A stretch of DNA of 64,000 bases from Synechococcus sp. CB0101 (GTDB taxonomy: Bacteria > Cyanobacteriota > Cyanobacteriia > PCC-6307 > Cyanobiaceae): NCBI RefSeq assembly GCF_000179235.2, contig NZ_CP039373.1:1643860-1707859 (forward strand), written 5' to 3'. The position numbers and the translations under genes were made by a program. Each line of letters begins with the position of its first letter. Within the stretch, counting starts at the first letter, position 1. Of the stretch, positions 1 to 8,739 are shown piece after piece. The notes below the pieces were generated by a model, which did no database searches, had not been told where the DNA came from, and worked only from the letters and a program-made list of their open reading frames with translations.

Positions 1-954
1 CATCAGGCTGTGGCTGATGTAGCGCGACGAGTTGGCCTGTTCCACTCCAAAGCCCGCACGGGAGAGCGTGATCATTCCCGCGAACAAAACACTGAACAAC
101 CCAGGCATCAGCAGTGCTGGCCAATCGGATTGGGCAATCGGTTGGCGACGCCCCAGCAGCACCGCGGCGATCACCACAGCCAGCACGGCGAGGCCTTGCC
201 AGGGGCCACCCAGCCAAGCGCGCAAGAAGTAGTCAAGCTGGAAGTTGAGCTCCGGGTGCCCAGCTGGCTTGCTATAGGGCAGCAGCACGAAACATGTGAG
301 GCTGGCCAAGGCCGTGGAGGCCGTCACTAGGACGCTGAGCCGGCGGCTGTGTAACCAGGCACAGGCTGTGAAAGCCACAGCCACGGCCAGCCCTTGGCCC
401 GTGCTGCTGAGAGCCAACCAGGGCAATCCCGCAGCGGCTACGCCTTGAGGCCACCGTCCTTCAGTGGGGACACTCAACAGCAAGGTCCCCAGCAGCACTA
501 GGGCATTGATCAGAAACCAGGGGGTTTGAAATTCCCAGCCGAGGTTTTCGTATTGCCAGGGATTGATCAGCAGTAGCCCGCCTGCGAGGGCGGTGATCAG
601 GCAGAGGTCGCTGCGGTGGAGCAGACGCCGGCACAGCCAGCTCCAGAGCCCCGCGCAGCCCAGGATCAGGGCCAGGTTCTGAAACAAGGCGCTTTGGCCA
701 GGCGGGAGCTTGAGCAGCTCGGTTTCCACAACGCTGGCAGCCTTGGCCCAGAGGATGCGGTGCTCGTTGTGTTGGGCGGTGAGCCAGCCGGGCTCAGCAC
801 TCCTTTGCACAAAGGCGAAGCTGTCACCAAAGAGATTTGGTTGCGCCCAGTGGGCCTGAGCCAACGCCAGGATCTCGAACAGGCCATGGGCGATGCCTGC
901 TAGCAAGAGCCCCAGGATCAGGAGAGCTGCAGGTTGTTGGCGAAGAGGCTGCAT
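1..954 (-). CDS. Multi-pass membrane protein, GT-C-like, 3' end outside window
   Basis: Reading the minus strand from an ATG at 954 gives an open frame of 318 codons that runs off the window. Hydrophobic stretches at about residues 10-30, 88-105, 120-137 and 155-172 and beyond mark an integral inner-membrane protein. A QHNEHRI motif at residues 61-67, after a short extracytoplasmic-looking loop, is typical of uncharacterised bacterial membrane proteins resembling GT-C glycosyltransferases. The start lies 4 bases after the stop of the upstream GT4 gene, so the two probably form one transcript. A role in lipid-linked sugar transfer for surface glycan is inference; the substrate is unknown. Confidence 0.6.
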   Translation of the reverse strand, partial: MQPLRQQPAALLILGLLLAGIAHGLFEILALAQAHWAQPNLFGDSFAFVQRSAEPGWLTAQHNEHRILWAKAASVVETELLKLPPGQSALFQNLALILGCAGLWSWLCRRLLHRSDLCLITALAGGLLLINPWQYENLGWEFQTPWFLINALVLLGTLLLSVPTEGRWPQGVAAAGLPWLALSSTGQGLAVAVAFTACAWLHSRRLSVLVTASTALASLTCFVLLPYSKPAGHPELNFQLDYFLRAWLGGPWQGLAVLAVVIAAVLLGRRQPIAQSDWPALLMPGLFSVLFAGMITLSRAGFGVEQANSSRYISHSLM

Positions 955-958
955 TGCA

Positions 959-2206
959 TCAACGCCCCAGGGCACCGCTGGCCACCAGATCCATCAGCTC
1001 CAGCTGGCGCGGTAGGCAGCTCTCGAGGCTGTAGCGAGCGAGGGCATCCTTCCGGGCCTGGGCGCCGAGTTGCTTAGCAAGCTTGCGATCGCGCAGTAGC
1101 TGATCCACGGCTTCAGCAATGGCCTTGGGGCTGAAGAAATCCACCAGCAGGCCGTTGTGGCCATCGCGGATCACTTCCATCACCGGGGCGGTGGCGGAGC
1201 CAACAATGGCGCAAGCGGTGCTCATCGCCTCCAGCAGGCTCCAGCTCAGCACGAAGGGATAGGTGAGATACACATGCGCCTGGCTGAGCTTCAGTAGGGT
1301 GAGGAAGTCTGCGTAGCTGAGGCTGCCGGCGAAATGCAGGCGTGAGGGGTCGTAGGAGCCCTCGATTTCGGCCATGAAGCGCTCTTTCCATTCCCCTTGG
1401 GGGCACACGGAGCCATAGCTCACGCCCTGCTCAGCTCCCACGATCACGATGCGGGCGTTGGGCTGGAGCTCCTGAATCAGGGGAATCGAGCGAATGAAGG
1501 AATGGCAGCCCCGGTAGGGCTCAATCGTGCGGTTCACGAAGGTGATGATCGGCTCGCCTTGGCGCAGCTCTTGTCCATCGCGCAGGCTGAGGGTGAGGCC
1601 GGTGTTGGCTTTGGCGGGGGCGGCACCGGCATCGATGCCGTCGTGAATCACGGAGATGCGCTGCTGGAAGCGTTCGGGAAAGCTGCTGCGTTGAAAGCCG
1701 GTGGGGGCGACGTTCCAGGTTGCGGCTTCTAGATTCAGGAGCGTGTTGGCATTTTTCATGTGCGCTTTGGCGCACTTCTGCCAATTGAGCTCGGCTTGAA
1801 ATTCAGGGTCGAAGTCGTAATCGAAGCCGCGAATCTGGTAGTAAAACTCCTGATACATCAGGATTGGCACATCGGGCCACACGTAGGGAAGAAATAAGAG
1901 TTCTCCCCAGCCGGGATGGCCGCAGATGATGTCGGGCTGGAAGCCCTGGCGCTTGAGTTGTTCGGCGGCGGTGGCGCAGGCTTCAGCCCGAATCACCTTG
2001 GTTTCGGTTTCAAGGGCCAGCGGGTGCACGTCTTGGCCATTGCCCCTGGAGGCGCCATAGATCACGTGCTGCACACCTTTGGGTAGCGGTGTGCGGGGCT
2101 GTTGCATCCCCATCGCCACCAATCGATGGTTGCCCTGTTGGGCCAGAGCGCGGCAGATGTGCAGGTATTGGCCTGGAAATCCCTGGTGAACAAAGAGAAC
2201 GTTCAC
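959..2206 (-). CDS. GT4-family glycosyltransferase
   Basis: A 415-residue GT-B fold enzyme predicted to move a nucleotide-sugar-donated sugar onto a glycan acceptor at the cytoplasmic membrane face. The N-terminus NVLFVHQGFPGQY is the usual GT4 opening strand and glycine loop. The C-terminal donor half contains SWSLLEAMS at about 321-329, holding the conserved acidic residue, followed by NGLLVDF. I chose the GTG at 2206 because it places the opening strand at residue 2. The ATG at 2281 would add 25 residues of Arg/Pro-rich sequence unlike the family. It is transcribed divergently from the rfbB-like gene and probably with the membrane protein downstream. The donor sugar cannot be told from sequence. 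Confidence 0.8.
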   Translation of the reverse strand: MNVLFVHQGFPGQYLHICRALAQQGNHRLVAMGMQQPRTPLPKGVQHVIYGASRGNGQDVHPLALETETKVIRAEACATAAEQLKRQGFQPDIICGHPGWGELLFLPYVWPDVPILMYQEFYYQIRGFDYDFDPEFQAELNWQKCAKAHMKNANTLLNLEAATWNVAPTGFQRSSFPERFQQRISVIHDGIDAGAAPAKANTGLTLSLRDGQELRQGEPIITFVNRTIEPYRGCHSFIRSIPLIQELQPNARIVIVGAEQGVSYGSVCPQGEWKERFMAEIEGSYDPSRLHFAGSLSYADFLTLLKLSQAHVYLTYPFVLSWSLLEAMSTACAIVGSATAPVMEVIRDGHNGLLVDFFSPKAIAEAVDQLLRDRKLAKQLGAQARKDALARYSLESCLPRQLELMDLVASGALGR

Positions 2207-2299
2207 ACTGCTTGCGCGCCGTGGCGGCAGTGTACGGGTGGTCAACGGCCGCCGAGCTCCCACAGGCCAGCAGGGAGGCAACCAAAGCCGGGATTCCTA

Positions 2300-2322
2300 A
2301 ATCTGTACGGGATGTACAGATT
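2300..2322. promoter_or_regulatory. Palindromic candidate operator in the divergent glycan promoter
   Basis: A 9-base arm, AATCTGTAC, is followed by 5 bases and then its exact reverse complement GTACAGATT. It lies in the 185-base gap between the divergent GT4 and dehydratase genes, so it could control both. Related TCTGTACAGA cores occur near 26694 and 30885, and a half site occurs near 41528. The bound regulator is unknown. Confidence 0.4.
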
Positions 2323-2391
2323 CTTTGATTGCTGTTTTGAGGTACAGCCAGCGGCCTCTCCTACGCTCCCACGAGCTCAAGGCCCCCATCG

Positions 2392-3480
2392 GTGCAGGAT
2401 CTCTTACCGCAGGGCACCGCCCGGGTGCTGGTCACCGGAGGTGCCGGCTTCATCGGTAGTGCCGTGGTGCGGCGCTTGCTGGCCGATAGCTCTGCTGAGG
2501 TGTTCAATCTCGACAAGCTTGGCTACGCCAGCGACCTCACCAGCATCGGCGACCATCCTCGCCACCATTTCATCCAGGTGGATCTTGCGGATCCACAGGC
2601 CACCGCCGAGGCGGTTCGCGCGGCGGATCCCGATCTGGTGATGCACCTGGCGGCTGAGAGCCATGTGGATCGCTCGATCGATGGGCCGGCTGCCTTCATC
2701 GAAAGCAATGTGAGCGGCACCTTCAACTTGCTCCAGGCCGTGCGGGCCCATTGGGAGCAGCTGCCTGCAGCCCGGCGCGAGCGCTTCCGCTTTCATCACA
2801 TCAGCACCGATGAGGTGTTCGGTTCGTTGGGGCCTACGGGCCGTTTTTCAGAAACCACCCCCTACGACCCCCGCAGCCCTTATTCCGCCAGCAAGGCGGC
2901 CAGCGATCACCTGGTGAGCGCCTGGCACCACACCTATGGCCTGCCGGTGGTGCTCACCAACTGCTCCAACAACTACGGCCCCTGGCAGTTCCCCGAGAAG
3001 CTGATCCCCGTGGTGATCCTTAAGGCTGTAGCCGGCGAGCCGATCCCGCTTTACGGCGATGGCGCCAACGTGCGCGATTGGCTGTATGTGGAAGACCACG
3101 TGGAGGCGCTGCTGTTGGCGGCCACCCGCGGGCGCCTTGGCGAGAGCTATTGCGTGGGCGGCGCTGGGGATCACGGTTCCCCCAGTGAGCGCACCAACCG
3201 CGATGTGGTGGACACCATCTGCACCCTGATGGATCAGTTGCGGCCTGAAGGTGCCCCCCATGCCCGCTTGATCACCCGGGTGAGCGATCGCCCTGGCCAC
3301 GACCGGCGCTACGCCATCGACGCGGCCAAGATCAGCACAGAGCTGGGCTGGACACCGCGCCACAGCTTTGAGCAGGGGTTGGAGGCCACCGTGCGCTGGT
3401 ATCTCGAGCATTTGGATTGGTGCCAACAGGTGCGCCATCGCGCCGGCTATAGCGGCGAGCGCATCGGGACGCAGGCATGA
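2392..3480 (+). CDS. rfbB: dTDP-glucose 4,6-dehydratase
   Basis: Converts dTDP-glucose to dTDP-4-keto-6-deoxyglucose, the precursor of dTDP-rhamnose and other 6-deoxysugars, in the cytoplasm with bound NAD. The 362-residue protein is a short-chain dehydrogenase with the NAD loop TGGAGFIG at 15-22, LAAESHVDRS at 86-95, STDEVFG at 138-144 and the catalytic YSASK at 164-168. Length and motif order match RfbB/RmlB rather than a GDP-mannose enzyme. The GTG start at 2392 leads directly into the first strand. The stop overlaps the next start by 4 bases, opening a run of four overlapping genes. No rmlA, rmlC or rmlD is in the window, so those steps must lie elsewhere. Confidence 0.9.
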   Translation: MQDLLPQGTARVLVTGGAGFIGSAVVRRLLADSSAEVFNLDKLGYASDLTSIGDHPRHHFIQVDLADPQATAEAVRAADPDLVMHLAAESHVDRSIDGPAAFIESNVSGTFNLLQAVRAHWEQLPAARRERFRFHHISTDEVFGSLGPTGRFSETTPYDPRSPYSASKAASDHLVSAWHHTYGLPVVLTNCSNNYGPWQFPEKLIPVVILKAVAGEPIPLYGDGANVRDWLYVEDHVEALLLAATRGRLGESYCVGGAGDHGSPSERTNRDVVDTICTLMDQLRPEGAPHARLITRVSDRPGHDRRYAIDAAKISTELGWTPRHSFEQGLEATVRWYLEHLDWCQQVRHRAGYSGERIGTQA

Positions 3481-4739
3481 GTCGGCGCTGGCCGCTGCTC
3501 TGGCTCAGTGTGGGGTTGGATCTGTTGGGGGTGCTGGCGGGAGCGCTGCTGGCCGCTCAGCTGCGCCATCACAACCTTGGGCTGGTGCTGCAGGCCGACG
3601 GCCTCGCCTTTGGCCTGGTGTTTCTGCTGTTGGCCTGGTTTCTGGGGGGGTATTCGTTTCTGCGTTGGCCCTGGATGCCCTACCGGCAGCTGGTGCAGCG
3701 CTGGTTGCTGGTGGTTGGCAGCGCCCTGGGCCTGGCGGTGCTGGCGGGTTGGCTGTTGAACGCAGCGGCCACGGCGGTGTGGTTCCACCGCAGCACCTTG
3801 GTGATCCTGGGGGCGGTGTTGGCGCTGTGGGGATTGTTCCTGCGGCGATGGTTGCAGCCGCTGGCGCGGATTCAAGCCAGCCAAAGGCTGGCGGCTTCCC
3901 CTGTGGCCGAGGGCAGGCCGAGCGCTGGGCGACAGCCCTCTCCTAAGCAGCAGCCCGCCCAGCGGGAGCTCTTGCTGTTGCTGGTGGCCTATCACCCCTC
4001 ACCCCTAGAGGTGCAGCAGTTGCAGGCCTGCCTGGCCGAGTTGCCACCTGAGGTGGGCTATGCGGTGGTGGTGAATGATCATCAGCCCGGTGAGCCGGTG
4101 GAGCAGCTGGCGGCGCGAGCCGATTGCTTCCTCACCAACCGCGACAACCCCGGCTACGGTCGCGCCGTGAACCGCCTGGTGGTGCGCCTGGGGCAGCTGC
4201 CGCCTTACATCGGCGTGCTCAACACCGATCTCTCCTGGCCCAGCGGCACGTTTGAGCAGCTATTGGGCTGGCTGCAGCAACATCCCCAGGTGAACCTGGC
4301 GGTGCCGCAGATCCTCGATGAGGCGGGCACACCGCAAAAGCTCTGTAAACACCACCCCACGGTGCTGGGCTTGTTCAGCCGCCGCTTCCTGCCGGATGTG
4401 CTCAAACCGGCTTGGCTAAAGCGCTACGACCGCTGGTATGTGATGGCTGATCAGAACTACCAAGAGGTGTTCGAGGCGCCTTATCTGAGTGGTTGCTGCA
4501 TGCTCATTCGCAGCGATGCCTTCCGCCGCGCTGGCGGCTTCGATGAGCGCTACTTCCTCTATCTGGAGGATGCTGATCTCACCCGCAGCCTGGCCCGCGA
4601 TGGCCGCTGTGTGCATCTGCCGGTGGCGGGTGTGGTGCATGGCTGGGGCCGCGGCAATTACCGCAACCTGGGCCTGATGGCGGTGAACCTGGCCAGCGCC
4701 TGGCACTACTTCCGCAAATGGGGTTGGGCCCTGTGGTGA
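3477..4739 (+). CDS. Membrane-anchored GT2 glycosyltransferase with four-helix N-terminus
   Basis: A 420-residue protein in two parts. Residues 1-125 hold four predicted membrane helices (about 7-28, 42-60, 73-94, 106-124), resembling the N-terminal bundle of WbaP/WcaJ-type initiating sugar transferases. After a polar linker, residues 165-420 form a GT2 domain of the rhamnosyltransferase type, with a donor-binding NTDLSW at 249-254, an LSGCC segment, a GGFDERYFLYLEDAD block and the C-terminal KWGW. The phosphotransferase catalytic domain that normally follows such a bundle is absent. It probably adds a sugar to a lipid-linked oligosaccharide. Its 5' end overlaps rfbB by 4 bases and its 3' end overlaps the next GT gene by 22. 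Confidence 0.7.
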   Translation: MSRRWPLLWLSVGLDLLGVLAGALLAAQLRHHNLGLVLQADGLAFGLVFLLLAWFLGGYSFLRWPWMPYRQLVQRWLLVVGSALGLAVLAGWLLNAAATAVWFHRSTLVILGAVLALWGLFLRRWLQPLARIQASQRLAASPVAEGRPSAGRQPSPKQQPAQRELLLLLVAYHPSPLEVQQLQACLAELPPEVGYAVVVNDHQPGEPVEQLAARADCFLTNRDNPGYGRAVNRLVVRLGQLPPYIGVLNTDLSWPSGTFEQLLGWLQQHPQVNLAVPQILDEAGTPQKLCKHHPTVLGLFSRRFLPDVLKPAWLKRYDRWYVMADQNYQEVFEAPYLSGCCMLIRSDAFRRAGGFDERYFLYLEDADLTRSLARDGRCVHLPVAGVVHGWGRGNYRNLGLMAVNLASAWHYFRKWGWALW

Positions 4740-5680
4740 ATGCCGCCGCCATCGAGGTGGTGCTGCCCACATACAACGGAGCGGCTTATCTGGAGGCGCA
4801 GTTGGCTTCGATCAGCGCGCAAACCCTCCGCCCTGAGCGAGTGCTACTGCGCGACGACGGCTCCAGCGATGGCACCCAGGCGTTGATTGGCCAGCTGCAC
4901 CAGCGTTACGGCGCCTGGCTGCAGGTGTTGCCCGCTGATGGCAATCTCGGTTGCACCGCCAATGTGAATCGGCTGCTGCAAGCCACCACGGCTCCCTACG
5001 TGGCCCTGGCGGATCAAGACGATCTCTGGCTGCCCCACAAGCTCGAGAGCTCTTTGGCGCTGATGCAGCAGCTGGAGGCCAGCCGCGGCAGCACCACACC
5101 ACTGCTTGTGCATGGCGATCTGGAGCTGGTGGATGCCGCAGGCGAGCGGTTGGGCTGCCGCTATCTCCAGCGCCAGCGCTTAGATCCCCAGCGCACCGAT
5201 CCGGTGGATCTGGCCCTCACCAACGTGGTGACCGGTTGTACGGCCCTGCTGAACCGGGCTCTGCTCCAGAAGGCCCTGCCGATCCCTCCGGAAGCGCTGA
5301 TGCATGACTGGTGGCTGGCCTTGGTGGCCAGTGCCTTTGGTGAGATCGCGCTGGTGGAAGAGCCTGGGGTGCTCTATCGCCAACACGGCAGCAACGTGCT
5401 CGGAGCTCAGGGGCTGGGCCTGCCCTATTGGCGGCAGCGGCTTCAGGCGCTGCTGGCGGATCCCGCTGCCGGAGGCCACACCCGAGCGGCGTTGCAGCAG
5501 GCAGAGCTGTTTGAACAGCGCTATGGGTTGCCAATTTCGGCGCTTCCCTCTCTGCTGCACCTGCGGCGGAGGCGGCGCTGGTGGGCGCTGGTGCGCCTAC
5601 CAGCCGAGCAGCTCCCCTGGAAGCATGGGCCCCTGCGCACGCTCGGGCTTTACGGTCTGGTGGCTTGGTTGCCCCGATGA
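4718..5680 (+). CDS. GT2 glycosyltransferase, rhamnosyltransferase-like
   Basis: A 320-residue GT-A fold enzyme of the WcaA/RfbF type, which often transfers rhamnose or another deoxyhexose to polysaccharide repeat units. The N-terminal VVLPTYNG, DDGSSDGT at 46-53 and the metal-binding DQDDLW at 99-104 are clear. The C-terminal Arg-rich stretch near 277-282 suggests peripheral membrane contact. The ATG at 4718 overlaps the previous gene by 22 bases; GTG codons 15 and 18 bases further on are alternatives. The stop overlaps the next ATG as ATGA, implying coupled translation. With rfbB in the same operon, dTDP-rhamnose is a plausible but unproven donor. Confidence 0.8.
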   Translation: MGLGPVVNAAAIEVVLPTYNGAAYLEAQLASISAQTLRPERVLLRDDGSSDGTQALIGQLHQRYGAWLQVLPADGNLGCTANVNRLLQATTAPYVALADQDDLWLPHKLESSLALMQQLEASRGSTTPLLVHGDLELVDAAGERLGCRYLQRQRLDPQRTDPVDLALTNVVTGCTALLNRALLQKALPIPPEALMHDWWLALVASAFGEIALVEEPGVLYRQHGSNVLGAQGLGLPYWRQRLQALLADPAAGGHTRAALQQAELFEQRYGLPISALPSLLHLRRRRRWWALVRLPAEQLPWKHGPLRTLGLYGLVAWLPR

Positions 5681-7563
5681 AATTCCGCACCCTGCTGCGC
5701 CGGCTGCGCACATCAGCTCAGGTGCTGCGGGGTGATCCGGGGGTGCTGTTGCGTGCCCCTCGGTTTGTGTGGCGCACCTTGAAAGAAGGGCCGAGAGCGA
5801 GCCTGGATCGGTTGCGGCGCATCAGCGATCCGCTGCGCTTCTCGGTGGATTACGAGGCCTGGCGCGCGGAGTTCGGAACCACGGCTGAGGAGAAGCAGGC
5901 CATGGCGGCCTGGGCTGAGGCGTTGCCCCAGCCGGTGCCGATCGCCGTGCTGATGCCGGTGTTCAACCCGAAGCCGGAGTGGCTGCAGGCGGCGATCGAT
6001 TCGGTGCGGGCGCAGCTGTATCCCCACTGGCAACTCTGCATTGCAGACGATCGCTCCACTGACCCGCGCATCCAGCCGCTGCTGGAGGCGGCGATGGCTG
6101 CCGACCCGCGCATACAGGTGGTGTTCCGCGAGCGCAACGGCCACATCTGCGCCAGCTCGAACAGTGCGCTGGAGCTGGTGCAGGCGCCCTGGGTGGCGTT
6201 GCTGGATCACGACGATCTGCTGCCGGATGAGGCGCTGATCTGGGTGGCCAAGGCAATTGCCGAGCACCCGCAGGCGCGGCTCTTCTATTCCGATGAAGAC
6301 AAGCTCAGCCCGGCCGGTGAGTTGTTCGATCCCTATTTCAAGGGCGATTGGAACCCTGTGTTGATGGAGGGGCAGAACATGTCCTCCCATCTGGGTGTGT
6401 ACGCCACCGATCTGGTTCGGCGGGTGGGTGGCTTCCGCGAAGGCTTTGAAGGATCCCAGGATCACGATCTGGTGCTGCGTTGCAGCGAGCAGCTCCGGCG
6501 CGAGCAGATCGTGCACATCCCACGAGTGCTCTATCACTGGCGCGTGCATCCCCAGAGCACAGCCGGCGGCGCCAAAGCCAAGCCTTACACCGTGCAGGCG
6601 GCCGAGCGGGCGATCAGCGAACACCTGCAGCGGCGCGCCCTGCCGTTGCGGCAGATCAGCTGGACACCCGTTGGCTTCCGGGCCGAGCTGGCGCTGCCCG
6701 AGCTGCCGCCGCGGGTGAGCGTGATCATCCCCACGCGCAATGGCCTCCAGGTGTTGCGGCCCTGCCTCATCAGCCTGCTGGAGCGCACGCGCTATCCAGA
6801 TTTTGAGGTGCTGGTGGTGGACAACGGCTCCGATGACCCAGCCACCCTGCAGTTCCTGGCGGGTCTGGAGCAGCAGGGCCAGATCCGTGTGTTGCCTGAT
6901 CCCAGCCCATTCAACTACTCGGCTCTGAACAATCGGGCTGTGAATCATGCCAGCGGCGAGCTGATCTGCCTGCTGAATAACGACATTGAGGTGGTCGATC
7001 CCGGCTGGCTGGAGGAGCTGGTGGTGCAGGCGCTGCGGACTGGCGTGGGGGCTGTGGGCGCGCGTTTGCTCTATCCCAATCGCACCCTTCAGCACGGGGG
7101 GGTGTTGCTGGGGGTGGGCGGTGTGGCCAATCATGCGCATCTCGGCTGGCCGGGTGATCACCCTGGATACTTCTCACGGGCGCAACTCACGCAGGAGATG
7201 GCGGCTGTGACAGGTGCTTGTCTGCTGGTGCGGCGTAGCCATTACGAAGCGGTGGGCGGGCTGAATGAAGAGCAGCTCAAAGTGGCGTTCAACGATGTGG
7301 ATTTCTGCCTGAAGCTGCGTGAGCAAGGCCTGCAGAATGTTTATGCACCGGCAGCGCGCTTGATCCACCATGAATCCGTGAGCCGCGGACAGGATCTGAG
7401 CGCTGAGAAGGCGGCTCGCTTTGCGGCGGAGGTGGATTGGATGCAGCAGCGCTGGGGTGATCAGCTACCGCACGATCCGGCCTACAACCCCAACCTCAGC
7501 TTGGATAATCCCCATTTCCGTCTGGCCTGGCCGCCGCGTGTTGAGCGGTGGGCGTCGTCGTGA
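5677..7563 (+). CDS. Two-domain GT2 O-antigen-type glycosyltransferase
   Basis: A 628-residue protein with two GT-A catalytic domains in tandem. Domain 1 covers about 87-290, with VLMPVFN, ADDRSTD and DHDD at 177-180. Domain 2 covers about 344-600, with VIIPTRNG, VDNGSDD and NNDIE at 434-438. Tandem GT2 enzymes of this kind add alternating sugars in O-antigen or capsule synthesis. An upstream in-frame ATG at 5581 lies inside the previous gene. I prefer 5677 because ATGA couples it to that gene and the added 32 residues look like out-of-frame translation. It is the last gene of the operon and is followed by a hairpin terminator. Confidence 0.85.
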   Translation: MKFRTLLRRLRTSAQVLRGDPGVLLRAPRFVWRTLKEGPRASLDRLRRISDPLRFSVDYEAWRAEFGTTAEEKQAMAAWAEALPQPVPIAVLMPVFNPKPEWLQAAIDSVRAQLYPHWQLCIADDRSTDPRIQPLLEAAMAADPRIQVVFRERNGHICASSNSALELVQAPWVALLDHDDLLPDEALIWVAKAIAEHPQARLFYSDEDKLSPAGELFDPYFKGDWNPVLMEGQNMSSHLGVYATDLVRRVGGFREGFEGSQDHDLVLRCSEQLRREQIVHIPRVLYHWRVHPQSTAGGAKAKPYTVQAAERAISEHLQRRALPLRQISWTPVGFRAELALPELPPRVSVIIPTRNGLQVLRPCLISLLERTRYPDFEVLVVDNGSDDPATLQFLAGLEQQGQIRVLPDPSPFNYSALNNRAVNHASGELICLLNNDIEVVDPGWLEELVVQALRTGVGAVGARLLYPNRTLQHGGVLLGVGGVANHAHLGWPGDHPGYFSRAQLTQEMAAVTGACLLVRRSHYEAVGGLNEEQLKVAFNDVDFCLKLREQGLQNVYAPAARLIHHESVSRGQDLSAEKAARFAAEVDWMQQRWGDQLPHDPAYNPNLSLDNPHFRLAWPPRVERWASS

Positions 7564-7576
7564 TCTCGGGATTCTT

Positions 7577-7613
7577 CCTTGCAAATCAGGAGCCAGGGTC
7601 CGGATTTGCAAGG
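7577..7613 (+). terminator. Hairpin terminator of the GT operon
   Basis: CCTTGCAAATC (7577-7587) and its exact reverse complement (7603-7613) form an 11-base-pair stem with a 15-base loop, followed by ATGTTTT. It starts 14 bases after the stop of the double GT2 gene. The T-run is short, so efficiency is uncertain. It also borders the 3' end of the fic remnant on the other strand. Confidence 0.6.
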
Positions 7614-8355
7614 ATGTTTTGCAGCCAGCGGATCCGGTAGGCGGTGGTGCGGGTGAGGCTGAGGGCCTTGCGCAGGGTGAGGCCGCCCTCAAACCCTTCC
7701 GGCTCCGCATCCAGGAGGCGATTGAGCAGTTTGCGCTGGCGCGGATTGAAGCTGGTGTGGCGGTGGGTCCACCAGAAGAGAGCCTGGGCGCGCACGGCGT
7801 TCACCACCCGGCCGTTTTGCTGCGCAGCAGCGCTCAGCTGCTCCAGGAACCACAGCAGCCATTCGGTGATCTCGAGTGTGCCCTTCTGGCAGCGCTCGAG
7901 CTGGAGGTAGTAGCTCTCGCGTTCTTCCTGGATCCGCGCCGAGAGGGTCAAGGCGTGGTGGATGCGGATTTCGTGTGCGTCCACTTGGCCAGGGCGCGAT
8001 CGGTGATGGCTCTGGCTAGGCGGCCATTGCCGTCGTCCTAGGGATGGAGGGTCACGAATCAGACGTGGGCGATTCCGGCTCGAATCAGCCCATCCAGATC
8101 GCTGGGAGGGTTGTTGAACCAGTGGATCAGTTGCTGCAGCCCTGTTTCAAGGCCCTGGCGTGGCGGCGCCTCAAAGTGAACGATTTCCCGGCTCATCGGA
8201 CTCAACACCACCTGCATTGGATCGTCGCCCCTTAGGCCCCCGATGCGGATCGCACGCAAGCCATCTGGACCTGGGGCGAACAGCTAGCTGTGCCAGGCAT
8301 CCAGGGTTGCCAGGCTCACATGGGCAGTAGCGCCCCACCCTTGTTGCTGGCGGGA
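7586..8355 (-). pseudogene. Decayed Fic-family AMP-transferase gene
   Basis: Fic proteins transfer AMP or another nucleotide moiety to target proteins through an HPFxxGNGR loop. Here the reading frame is recognisable, with LDAWHS, a GDDPMQVV segment, HFEAPPRQGLE, WFNNPPSDLDGLIRAGIAH, DDGNGRLARAITDRALA and a C-terminal ESYYLQLERCQKG helix. It is broken in four places. TAG at 8284-8286 and TGA at 8059-8061 sit where Trp is expected, and TAG at 8038-8040 replaces Phe in the HPF motif. A frameshift falls between the catalytic motif and the C-terminal part near 7985. No antitoxin-like partner is visible. The gene cannot make an active enzyme. Clean coding similarity between the lesions suggests recent decay. 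Confidence 0.75.
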
Positions 8356-8373
8356 CTAACGTGATGTAAGTCC

Positions 8374-8739
8374 ATGATCTGGGGCGTCTCTGTGGCCCAA
8401 TCTCCATACCGCGTGACGCCGGCGCGGATCGGCAATTCCTCTGGCTTGCGCTTGCCGGCTTCGTTTTATCGCGATCACCCTCAGTTCAATGGCGCTTCCG
8501 GGCAGATCGAGGTGCTGAGCGATCGCACGCTCCTGCTTCATCTAGAGCCGGCCCAGCCCGCTCTAGACGAAGCAGAGGATGAAAGCCTGATGCTGGGGCT
8601 GTTTCTCGACTTCCTTACTCGCGAGGCACTCAGTGCAGCCGATGGACCTGTGCTGTACAGCGAAGCGATGGCAGCCGACGATGAGGAGCTGTTGGCCGGT
8701 GTTGTGGTTGATCTCGACACTCCAGCGCCGCAGGAATGA
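8374..8739 (+). CDS. prlF: PrlF-like antitoxin
   Basis: The 121-residue product carries an AbrB/SpoVT-like swapped-hairpin start (RVTPARIGNSSGLRLPASFY), followed by an acidic C-terminus expected to wrap around the toxin. It lies directly before and overlaps a YhaV-type toxin by the ATGA arrangement, the usual PrlF-YhaV order. Antitoxins of this type bind the toxin and repress their own promoter. The ATG at 8374 is the annotated start; a GTG at 8392 would give a protein beginning MAQSPYRV, equally plausible. PrlF identity rests more on the neighbour than on sequence. Confidence 0.7.
   Translation: MIWGVSVAQSPYRVTPARIGNSSGLRLPASFYRDHPQFNGASGQIEVLSDRTLLLHLEPAQPALDEAEDESLMLGLFLDFLTREALSAADGPVLYSEAMAADDEELLAGVVVDLDTPAPQE

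Noticed and set aside
2300-2322. Cyanobacterial LexA box
   Set aside because: The two GTAC halves are 5 bases apart, whereas the usual cyanobacterial LexA site has 4, and the neighbouring genes are not SOS genes.
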